Shown in pieces: positions 1-5,693 of a stretch of 5,693 bases of DNA (the stretch's first letter is position 1; each line of letters opens with the position of its first letter). The notes under the pieces are model-generated. The model had not been told where the DNA came from and did not search any database. It saw only the letters and a program-made list of their open reading frames with translations. Location: the NCBI GenBank assembly GCA_043788745.1, contig JAYVTO010000031.1, forward strand, positions 1-5,693, written 5' to 3'. The DNA is from JBBQWZ01 sp043788745. GTDB taxonomy: Bacteria > Acidobacteriota > Terriglobia > Bryobacterales > Bryobacteraceae. The position numbers and the translations under genes are program-made.

Positions 1-3000
1 GCCGTTCGCGGATGCGGAGGTTGCGGTAGACTCCGAGATCGAAGTTGGCGGAACCCGCGCCACGCAGAATGTTGCGTCCCGCGTTGCCGAACGTGTTGAT
101 CGCGTTGATCTGCCAGGCCGGCGTATCGTTGGCTGCGCAGTTGCGCCGCACACCGGCCGCGGTCAGCGTGCAGGGATTGAACCAGCGGGTTGGCGTGGGG
201 TCGGCGACGCGCCAATCGCCGATGACGTTGGGCCGGTCAGCTCCGCCGTCGGTGTTGCTTTCATCGCGGCCAGAGAGGATCGTGAACGGGCGTCCGCTCT
301 GCAGGGTCAGGATGGCTGTCGATTGCCAGCCGCCAAGAATGGAATCGGCCAAACGATTGCCCGTCGCGAACCGGCTGCCGTTGCCGAAGGGCAGGGTATA
401 GACCGACGACAAGACCCAGCGGTGCGGCGTATCGTAATCGGCCACCGATCGCTCGGCGCGCAGGTTTCGGGCGTCCTGGGCGAAGGTCGGGCTGGCCGAA
501 CTTCCGGTAGCGGCGCCGGAGGTTTGGTCGATAATCTTCGAGTATGAGTAACTCGACAGGAAACTCCAGCCGGAGGTGAAACGCCGTTCGAGGCGCACGG
601 TCATGGACTGGAAGCTGGAGCTGCCGATGGACGAAATAAAACCGCCCGCAATCTGACCCCAACCTGGATACGGGCGGCGGCTGTTGACGGTTCCAGCGCC
701 GGGTAGCGCTTGATTCAGGTTCCAGGCCGTCGGCAGCTTGCGCCCGGCCGAGCCCAGGTACCCAACATCCAACACAACGTTGCGTGCCAGTTCACGCTGG
801 ATGCCAAAGCTCCATTGATTGATGTAGCCGGTCTGAATGTCCTGCTGGACGCCTGGTGCCGTCGACGTGCTGGTGGTGGCTGTAAACATGTTCGCGAGGT
901 TGGGGATCACCGGCAGTGAGAACGGCCCGGCAGTCTGGCTTTCGCGGAAAGGAGCATTACGCGACAGCGGCGTGATGCCGTTGCCGGCGGATTGCATGTT
1001 GTAGAACGAGCCGAATCCGGCCCGGAGGACCGTCGTCGATTTTCCGAAGGGACGCCATGCCAGGCCGACGCGCGGTCCAAAGTTGTTGTAGTCGGTGTCG
1101 TAGACGGTACGGCCGACGTCGCCGCGGTTGCGCAGCAACACCTGGCCGCTCGGCGAGAGATATGCCTCGCGGCCGCCCGCGACCCGAATCGTGTTCGTGC
1201 GCGGATCCCAACTGGCGATCTTGTTGACCTTCTCGTAAATCGCCGGATACAGGTCCCAACGGACGCCGACGTTCAATGTCAACCGCGGCGTGATCTTCCA
1301 GTCGTCCTGCACGTAGACGCCGGTCGATTTGACGACCGAATTGTGGAAGGGCTCGCCGAGGGTGCGATCGGCACGGAACGGAACCCCAAGAATGAGATCG
1401 GCGACCGAGTTGCCGGAGAAGCGGCCATCAAACTGAAAGCTGCCGCGCCCAAAACTCGTGTTGAAAGAATTGTACGGGAAGGTGAAGTAATCGCCGCCCC
1501 ACTTCGTGGTGTGCTTGCCATGGATCCAGGTCATCGCCGCGGCATACTGGAACGTGTTCTCACCGCGGCCTTGCGGTTGGCTCGTCCCGCCGCCGAGGCC
1601 CGTGTAGCCCGTGACGGCGACGCTCGGCGCGCCGTTGTTGAACGGAGTTCGTCCGGCGTCCGTGAGGCCTTGAATGCCCAGCCGCTTGACCACGTCGACT
1701 TCGTAATCTTCCTGGACGTTGAGTATTTTCAGGCGTGAATAGCCGCCGCGGGCTTCGAGAATCAGGCTCGGCGAGAAGATGTGCAGCCAACTGGCAACCG
1801 CATGTTGCGTTCCGGAACTGGCGAGAACGCCATAGCCGGGCAGTCCGACGCCAGAGAAGGGATTGACGGTTCCGCTGTCCTGAAATTCGTAGACCAGGTA
1901 GACGCTGTCTTTATCCGTAAGCCGTTGATCCCCGCGAACGATAAATTGTTCGCTCGTGAAACGGCTGGCGGCTCCGGCATTGAATGCCGTGGTGCCGGAG
2001 GTGGGTTGCGGATACAGGGCGGCCAGTCCGATGCCTTGGGGGCTGAATGCGCTGGCGGGAATGACGTTGTTCGGAAAGGGAGTATTGGTTCGCGGATCGC
2101 GAATCACGGTACTCAGCGACCGGAAATCGCCGTTGCGGAACGCGACCGGCGGGATGGCTCTTTGGGTAAGGTCCTGCTGGCCGCGGCGCTGGCCTTCGTA
2201 GGCCATCATGAAAAAGGTTCTGTCTTTCCTCAGCGCGCCGGATAGAAGTCCGCCGAACTGATTCCGGCGGTAGGAAGGCTTGGCGGCCGCAAAGAAGTTG
2301 CGTGCATCGAGAACCGAGTTGCGATGGAACTCCCAGGCTGTGCCGTGTAGCCCGTTGGTCCCGGACTTGCTTGTCACCAGAATCTGGGCGCCGGATTGCC
2401 GGCCAAACTCGGCGGAATACGTCCCGGTCATGACTTTGAACTCGCGGATAGAATCCAAAATCGGGACATGCGTGGAGCCTGACGACGCGGAGTTGTTGTG
2501 GATGCCATCCTTGACGTACAGATTCGAGACCTCTGAGCCCCCGGCGATGTTCAGTCCACCGCGGGACGCGTTCGACGAATTCTGTGCTGCCGGCAGCACG
2601 TTGGCTTCGAGAGTTGCCAATTGCTGGTAGTTTCTGCCGTTCAGCGGAAGTTCGACAATCTTGCGCTGTTCGACGACGCCGCCCGTCGTGGCATTCTCTG
2701 TGTTCAGCAGCGCCGCCGAGGCCGCGACTTCAACCGAGTCCGAAACAGAGCCGACCTTGAGAGCGATGTCGATACGCGTCGTTTGGCCGGTTTCGAGATT
2801 CAGATCGCGAATCAGTTCGCGGCGGAATCCCCCTTGTTCGACAGTGAGAGTGTAGGCGCCGGGCTCCAACTGCGGAACGGAATACTCGCCGGTGGGCGAA
2901 CTCTTCATCTGGCGCTTCAGATTTGTGCCGTTGTTCGTCAGCGTGAGCACGGCGCCAGCGACGGGCGCGTCCGACTGGTCGGTCACGCGACCTGCCAAAT

Positions 3001-3073
3001 TGGCGCGATTGCTTTGCGCGCTCGCAACCAGCGAGAGCGCAAGAAGAGAGAGTACCATTCGAATCGGTTTCAA
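1..3073 (-). CDS. TonB-dependent receptor, Oar-like, with N-terminal carboxypeptidase-regulatory-like domain (3' end outside window)
   Basis: Outer-membrane receptor/transporter, probably driven by TonB. The frame stays open from 3073 to the window edge (~1024 codons). Residues 1-19 form a Sec signal peptide (KPIR, a hydrophobic stretch, then ASA before QS). Residues ~24-105 are a carboxypeptidase-regulatory-like beta-sandwich (GRVTDQSDAPVAGA, then TGEYSVPQLEPGAYTLTVE). The plug follows, with KIVELPLNGRNYQQLATL at ~138-155 and YSAEFGRQSG at ~219-228. HGTAWEFHRNSVLDARNFF (~243-261) leads into the barrel, which contains VYVQDDWKITPRLTLNVGVRWD (from ~586, split by motif) and SYSYSK near 840. The visible end (FGNAGRNILRGAG, then NFDLGVYRNL) normally lies some 60-80 residues before the C terminus, so little is missing. 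It follows the phosphatase gene by 29 bases and is likely cotranscribed. Ligand unknown. The family is expanded in Acidobacteriota (known). Class call very secure; exact start slightly less so. Confidence 0.95.
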   Translation of the reverse strand, partial: MKPIRMVLSLLALSLVASAQSNRANLAGRVTDQSDAPVAGAVLTLTNNGTNLKRQMKSSPTGEYSVPQLEPGAYTLTVEQGGFRRELIRDLNLETGQTTRIDIALKVGSVSDSVEVAASAALLNTENATTGGVVEQRKIVELPLNGRNYQQLATLEANVLPAAQNSSNASRGGLNIAGGSEVSNLYVKDGIHNNSASSGSTHVPILDSIREFKVMTGTYSAEFGRQSGAQILVTSKSGTNGLHGTAWEFHRNSVLDARNFFAAAKPSYRRNQFGGLLSGALRKDRTFFMMAYEGQRRGQQDLTQRAIPPVAFRNGDFRSLSTVIRDPRTNTPFPNNVIPASAFSPQGIGLAALYPQPTSGTTAFNAGAASRFTSEQFIVRGDQRLTDKDSVYLVYEFQDSGTVNPFSGVGLPGYGVLASSGTQHAVASWLHIFSPSLILEARGGYSRLKILNVQEDYEVDVVKRLGIQGLTDAGRTPFNNGAPSVAVTGYTGLGGGTSQPQGRGENTFQYAAAMTWIHGKHTTKWGGDYFTFPYNSFNTSFGRGSFQFDGRFSGNSVADLILGVPFRADRTLGEPFHNSVVKSTGVYVQDDWKITPRLTLNVGVRWDLYPAIYEKVNKIASWDPRTNTIRVAGGREAYLSPSGQVLLRNRGDVGRTVYDTDYNNFGPRVGLAWRPFGKSTTVLRAGFGSFYNMQSAGNGITPLSRNAPFRESQTAGPFSLPVIPNLANMFTATTSTSTAPGVQQDIQTGYINQWSFGIQRELARNVVLDVGYLGSAGRKLPTAWNLNQALPGAGTVNSRRPYPGWGQIAGGFISSIGSSSFQSMTVRLERRFTSGWSFLSSYSYSKIIDQTSGAATGSSASPTFAQDARNLRAERSVADYDTPHRWVLSSVYTLPFGNGSRFATGNRLADSILGGWQSTAILTLQSGRPFTILSGRDESNTDGGADRPNVIGDWRVADPTPTRWFNPCTLTAAGVRRNCAANDTPAWQINAINTFGNAGRNILRGAGSANFDLGVYRNLRIRER

Positions 3074-3081
3074 TGACGTTG

Positions 3082-3088
3082 CTCCTTC
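3082..3088 (-). promoter_or_regulatory. Shine-Dalgarno site that selects a TTG start for the receptor gene
   Basis: On the minus strand GAAGGAG (3088-3082) lies 8 bases before TTG at 3073. This is ideal spacing and gives a normal signal peptide. The in-frame ATG at 3058 is 23 bases away, too far for this site, and would trim the basic n-region. The in-frame ATG at 3094 starts upstream of the site and has no ribosome site of its own. TTG at 3073 is therefore preferred. Confidence 0.7.
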
Positions 3089-3102
3089 ACACATACGGGC
3101 GA

Positions 3103-4677
3103 TTACAGGCGGCGCGCATATTCGCGCTCGCGATACGGTTGCAATTGGTCGATCACGGAATCGGGCATGGATCGAGACCATCGGAAAAAGCGGGCAGTGA
3201 TTTTAGACACCTCGAAGTCGACCAGTAGAAAGCCGTTTTCTTCGAGGCAGGGTTGCTTCTCGTCCATCTCAAGGTGATGCGGCGGCACGGCTCGAATCCC
3301 ACGCGCGTTCGAGGGCCAGTTTTCCCCGGTGCCGATGGGGCCGGGCAGGATGGAGATCACCGGGTTGCTTCGGAAATCCAGTTTGCCGCTGCGTAGAATG
3401 CGGCCCTCGGCGATGGAGTGCATATCGCCGCTGATGAACAGCGGAACATGCGCCTTGGCGTCGAAGGCGGCTTTCATCAGCCGGTCGTGCTGCGACATCC
3501 AGCCTGGTTGCCAATAGGGCTTCGCTTTGCTGACGGTGAGTGTCGCGCTATCGCGCACGTCGGGATACCAGTCGCCCCATTTTCCGCAACTCCAGCCGGG
3601 AGGTTGCGAGGGTAGTTGGACGACGTGTTCGACGCTGGGGTCGCTAAGGCGCGCGGTAATCCAATCTTCGGCTTCGCGTGGAATAACCACCGCGTTGTGG
3701 CCGGCCAGCGTCAGATAGCGCCGGCAGTCGTAAAGCAGAATTTCCGCGAGGCGTCCGAATCGCACTGTCCCAAAGCACTCGCCTGTGGCGGCTGGCGAAT
3801 CGAGTGCGGAGGCGCCCGGCAATCCCGCCGGACGCCCTTCGTCCGGTAGAAATTCCGGATAGTACATCCGGCGCGTCGCGCGTCCCAGTTGGAGCATGAA
3901 GTGGTCTGGCGGGTAGGTGACCATCTTCTCGTCGGCGTCGTCGTTTTCGAAATAGTCGTGGTCGTCCTGCAGGAAGTACACGGGCACTCCGCGAAAACGC
4001 GAGCCATACAATCGCCGAATTTGTTGGTCGCCAACCAGCCGCAGCAGATCCTCATTGGGAGTGCCGAGAACCGCCTGGTCACGCCGGAAGTCGCCCGTCG
4101 CCGCGAGCATCTGCGGCGTCAGCCGCGGTGGATGCGTCCCTTGCCGCAGGTCCCAGTAGATGTGGTCTCCATTTGCGATCACGGCATCGGGAGCATACGT
4201 CATGGCCCGATCGAGCAAGCGCGAGCGTTGCGCGATGCTGAGGTAGTTGGTCTTGCCATTCGGCAGCGAGATTCGCTCGTCACCGCCGGCGCAGGTGTAA
4301 ATCAACACGCGAAACCGCGATGGCGAATCGCCGGGAGCAGGAAAGGTCTTTAGCGTCCAGGGTGCGCACAGAGCTTTCTTGCGGCTGTTCAGAAACTGCA
4401 ACTCATACGGGCGGCTTGGTTCCAGCCCGTCGATGTCGAACGACCAGAAGCATCCATGCCGATCTGTTTGCAATCCGCGCCGCAGCCGATTGCCTGCCCG
4501 CAAATAGGGGGCGTTGGTGAGCTTCTCGGAAAAAGAGGCCTTGATCAGGAAGCGTCGATCGCTGACCGTTGGCAGGACATGAAGCACGCTGCCAGCGTCC
4601 CAGCGCGAGTCCGCCATTGCATGCTGCGCAGCGGATAAAAAGGGAACCGAACTGAGTAAGAGATCTCTTCGAAGCAT
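3103..4677 (-). CDS. PhoD-like metallophosphatase (alkaline phosphatase D family), Tat-exported
   Basis: Probable secreted or periplasmic phosphoesterase hydrolysing phosphomono- or diesters. Numbering is from ATG at 4677 (524 aa, within the usual range for the family). Residues 1-22 resemble a Tat signal: R3-R4-D-L-L, a hydrophobic run, then AMA before DS. PhoD proteins are classically Tat substrates. Residues ~27-117 form a PhoD-type N-terminal beta domain ending in TLKTFPAPG. The metallophosphatase core follows with its metal-binding blocks in order: YTCAGGD (127-133, family Cys ligand C129), NGDHIYWD (169-176), DDHDYFENDD (238-247) and SGDMHS (416-421). The usual GDYIY reads GDHIY here. 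GTG at 4686, three codons upstream, is an alternative start; neither start has a good Shine-Dalgarno. TAA ends at 3103, 29 bases before the receptor gene, suggesting an operon for phosphate-ester use. Family assignment firm; substrate unknown. Confidence 0.92.
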   Translation of the reverse strand: MLRRDLLLSSVPFLSAAQHAMADSRWDAGSVLHVLPTVSDRRFLIKASFSEKLTNAPYLRAGNRLRRGLQTDRHGCFWSFDIDGLEPSRPYELQFLNSRKKALCAPWTLKTFPAPGDSPSRFRVLIYTCAGGDERISLPNGKTNYLSIAQRSRLLDRAMTYAPDAVIANGDHIYWDLRQGTHPPRLTPQMLAATGDFRRDQAVLGTPNEDLLRLVGDQQIRRLYGSRFRGVPVYFLQDDHDYFENDDADEKMVTYPPDHFMLQLGRATRRMYYPEFLPDEGRPAGLPGASALDSPAATGECFGTVRFGRLAEILLYDCRRYLTLAGHNAVVIPREAEDWITARLSDPSVEHVVQLPSQPPGWSCGKWGDWYPDVRDSATLTVSKAKPYWQPGWMSQHDRLMKAAFDAKAHVPLFISGDMHSIAEGRILRSGKLDFRSNPVISILPGPIGTGENWPSNARGIRAVPPHHLEMDEKQPCLEENGFLLVDFEVSKITARFFRWSRSMPDSVIDQLQPYREREYARRL

Positions 4678-4746
4678 GGCCGCCACAACCGCAGTAATTC
4701 GGAACGCGATGCCGAACGAGGGCGTGCGATCTCAAGGGCTGCCGGA

Positions 4747-4755
4747 AGGATAGCA
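4747..4755 (-). promoter_or_regulatory. Candidate extended -10 promoter for the phosphatase-receptor operon
   Basis: The minus strand reads TGC then TATCCT (4755-4747), an extended -10-like element matching TATAAT at four of six positions. No recognisable -35 hexamer lies 16-18 bases upstream. A start near 4740 would give a leader of about 60 bases. The remainder of 4678-4825 shows no gene and no convincing terminator. Weak evidence: placement between an upstream remnant and the first operon gene is the main support. Confidence 0.25.
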
Positions 4756-4791
4756 CGCCGCATTGCCCGATCACACGCCCCTTGCGCCGGA

Positions 4792-4803
4792 GAATCCGGA
4801 TTC
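4792..4803. repeat. 12-bp perfect palindrome GAATCCGGATTC
   Basis: GAATCC is followed immediately by GGATTC, giving a perfect two-fold symmetric site in the non-coding stretch upstream of the phosphatase gene and about 23 bases past the stop of the remnant gene. It has no loop and no following U-tract, so it is a poor terminator. A dimeric-regulator binding site is possible, as is chance. Confidence 0.35.
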
Positions 4804-4825
4804 GGTTCGCAATTACCGGTAGTGA

Positions 4826-5301
4826 TCAATTTGAGAACTGACCCACGACCCAATCGCCAACCCATCCAGGTTCTGCCAACACTTGCTCGGGCTCGACTTC
4901 GTCGATCGCGCCGGCTTCAAGGCAATAAAGCCCCTCGTCACCGGCCGCGGCATCGTTTCGACCAAGCAGAAAGCTCGTCGTGCCGGCATCGAGAACCGCA
5001 ACATTGCGAAAACCGTCCGGCGGCACATACACCTTGGCCGGCGAGATCGTCGTCCCGCCTGGTGGATGGTCAAATTCATAGAGCGGTACTGGCTTTACCC
5101 CGTCCCATAGCCGCCCACTCCATGAATCTTAGTCGCCGTGCTTGTGAACTGTATTATTTTTCCCCGCGCCGCCAAGTCCAAGCCTTCCGAAACCCGGTCA
5201 CACGACTCGCAGATTTCTTTCAAAGTCGCTAACTCATTCCAGCACCACGCCTTACCGCCCTCGGCCAACCCCCAAACAGCCCAAACCTTCGAGCCAGTCC
5301 T
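4826..5301 (-). pseudogene. Frameshifted and probably 5'-truncated gene of unknown function
   Basis: Two overlapping minus-strand frames look protein-coding. The first is open from 5301 and gives 68 codons, including GLAEGGKAWCWNELATLKE, ICESCDRVSEGLDLAARGK and ATKIHGVGGYGTG, before TAA at 5097-5095. The second, one frame over, continues as VKPVPLYEFDHPPGGTT and VYVPPDGFRNVAVLDAGTT and runs through LEAGAIDEVEPEQVLAEPG to TGA at 4828-4826. Adding one G to the four-G run at 5101-5098 joins them (TG then VKPVP) into one ~158-residue frame. Both parts have balanced composition with acidic and aromatic residues, unlike the Arg/Pro/Ser-rich opposite strand. The first frame has no ATG or GTG; a TTG at 5268 lacks sensible spacing, and a stop at 5304-5302 closes it upstream. 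I do not recognise the family. Alternatives: a sequencing error in the G run, programmed -1 slippage, or a short real gene from GTG 5032, which has no Shine-Dalgarno. Confidence 0.55.
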
Positions 5302-5302
5302 C

Positions 5303-5308
5303 TAGAAT
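5303..5308 (+). promoter_or_regulatory. Candidate -10 element (TAGAAT) for the plus-strand gene
   Basis: TAGAAT differs from TATAAT at one position and lies about 50 bases before the ATG at 5357, so transcription would begin near 5315 with a leader of about 40 bases. No clear -35 hexamer is present at 16-18 bases upstream. Moderate to weak support. Confidence 0.35.
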
Positions 5309-5316
5309 CAAGCCGC

Positions 5317-5331
5317 GTAGGAATACCCTAC
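5317..5331 (+). repeat. Small inverted repeat in the leader of the plus-strand gene
   Basis: GTAGG, five bases (AATAC), then CCTAC forms a perfect 5-bp stem. It lies between the -10 candidate and the ribosome site, where an operator or leader hairpin would sit. The stem is short, so chance is a real possibility. Confidence 0.3.
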
Positions 5332-5346
5332 CTGAATTCTATCAAC

Positions 5347-5350
5347 GGAG
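5347..5350 (+). promoter_or_regulatory. Shine-Dalgarno site GGAG for the plus-strand gene
   Basis: GGAG (within ACGGAG) lies six bases before ATG at 5357. This supports that start and shows that the plus strand, not the overlapping minus-strand open frame at 5308-5601, is the coding one. Confidence 0.6.
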
Positions 5351-5356
5351 CGATCC

Positions 5357-5693
5357 ATGGTTCCCGAAACACTCGAAGCACAGCAGTCGGCCGCGCCGAC
5401 CGCCCCCTTAACGCAAGACCCCGGGGCCCAAACCCCCGAGGCGGAAGCCGCACAGCCGCGCACCCGCGCCGAAATTGACCTTGCCAACGCAGCAAAGAAC
5501 CGCGAACAAAGTGAGCGGATCTTACAAATACCGGCGGCTTTCCCTTTAACCCCGCCGGTTACGACGGGGATCTCTTCCGACCCGCCGGTCAGGCCGGACA
5601 TCTCCCCGGCCGTCGCGTCGGACCCTCACCCGCCGGCAACCGCCGAAAGCACTCCCGAAACGCATCAGCGCAGCCGAGCCGATATCAATCGCG
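5357..5693 (+). CDS. Hypothetical Pro/Ala-rich protein with repeated R-A-(E/D)-I-(D/N) motif (3' end outside window)
   Basis: Open from ATG 5357 to the window end (112 codons visible). There is no signal peptide or membrane segment, so it is probably cytoplasmic. Residues 1-32 are Gln/Ala/Pro-rich and acidic. QPRTRAEIDLAN (33-44) is followed by a charged, helix-prone stretch (AAKNREQSERIL, 45-56). Residues 59-102 are a Pro-rich, probably disordered linker with a ten-residue repeat. QRSRADINR (104-112) then repeats the first motif. From memory, a widespread uncharacterised family, common in Acidobacteriota, begins with an INRANAQxSTGPKT-like motif and has an NALRHGL motif shortly after. The sequence is cut exactly where that would follow, so membership is an inference. 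It is divergent from the remnant gene at 4826-5301, with its own ribosome site and a candidate promoter. Function unknown. Confidence 0.65.
   Translation, partial: MVPETLEAQQSAAPTAPLTQDPGAQTPEAEAAQPRTRAEIDLANAAKNREQSERILQIPAAFPLTPPVTTGISSDPPVRPDISPAVASDPHPPATAESTPETHQRSRADINR
5552..5611 (+). repeat. Two tandem imperfect 30-base (10-codon) repeats
   Basis: The units at 5552-5581 and 5582-5611 both begin CCGCCGGT and share an ATCTC core in the same register. They encode PPVTTGISSD and PPVRPDISPA. A further CCGCCGG occurs in frame at 5630. The repeats lie in the Pro-rich linker of the plus-strand protein and probably arose by slippage or duplication. Visible directly, but the units are short and diverged. 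Confidence 0.5.

Noticed and set aside
992..1738. A 248-codon open frame on the plus strand
   Set aside because: It lies antisense to the receptor barrel, whose minus-strand frame reads clear family motifs such as VYVQDDWKITPRL. The plus product is a low-information Arg/Ala/Val-rich shadow with no ribosome site noted.
3074..3102. Possible terminator or promoter between phosphatase and receptor genes
   Set aside because: The 29 bases hold the receptor's ribosome site but no stem-loop and no -10/-35 pair.
4687..4825. Possible small RNA, tRNA or rho-independent terminator
   Set aside because: No cloverleaf, no GC stem followed by a T run on either strand; only the palindrome and a weak -10-like site.
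4813..5079. An 88-codon minus-strand open frame
   Set aside because: It is the out-of-frame continuation past the TAA at 5097-5095; its Arg-rich composition is poor, while the neighbouring frame carries the convincing protein sequence.
4822..5232. A 136-codon plus-strand open frame
   Set aside because: The product is extremely Arg/Pro/Ser-rich with no recognisable motif, as expected for the strand opposite the remnant gene, whose minus frames are far more protein-like.
5308..5601. A 97-codon minus-strand open frame
   Set aside because: It is antisense to the plus-strand gene at 5357, which has a Shine-Dalgarno site and a repeated motif; the minus product is a Cys/Ser/Ala-rich shadow.

Overview
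The window (about 60% G+C by eye) looks like chromosomal DNA of an Acidobacteriota bacterium, most likely of the Solibacter/Bryobacter type. The main evidence is a very large outer-membrane receptor of the Oar-like class: a carboxypeptidase-regulatory-like domain, then a TonB plug with the 'ELPLNGRN' signature, then a long beta-barrel. This class is greatly expanded in that phylum. The taxonomic call is an inference from family knowledge, not from a marker gene.

Layout. Bases 1-3073 (minus strand) hold the first ~1024 codons of the receptor gene, whose 3' end lies outside the window. Twenty-nine bases upstream of its start, 3103-4677 (minus) encodes a complete PhoD-like metallophosphatase with a probable Tat signal peptide. 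Both genes read the same way with no terminator between them, so they look like a two-gene operon: an exported phosphatase followed by an outer-membrane receptor. Bases 4678-4825 are non-coding and hold a weak promoter candidate and a 12-bp palindrome.

Bases 4826-5301 (minus) hold a decayed protein-coding gene. Two adjoining reading frames, each protein-like, become one ~158-residue frame if a single G is restored to a four-G run (5098-5101). No good start codon is visible. Bases 5302-5356 are a short divergent control region with a -10-like hexamer, a small hairpin and a Shine-Dalgarno site. It leads into a plus-strand gene (5357 onwards, cut by the window end) encoding a Pro/Ala-rich protein with internal repeats.

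Functionally, the operon suggests release of phosphate or an organic moiety from a phosphoester outside the cytoplasm, coupled to uptake of a large ligand; the substrate cannot be read from the sequence. I see no RNA genes, CRISPR arrays, insertion sequences or defence genes. The less ordinary parts are the frameshifted remnant, the repeated motif in the plus-strand protein, and the phosphatase-receptor pairing.
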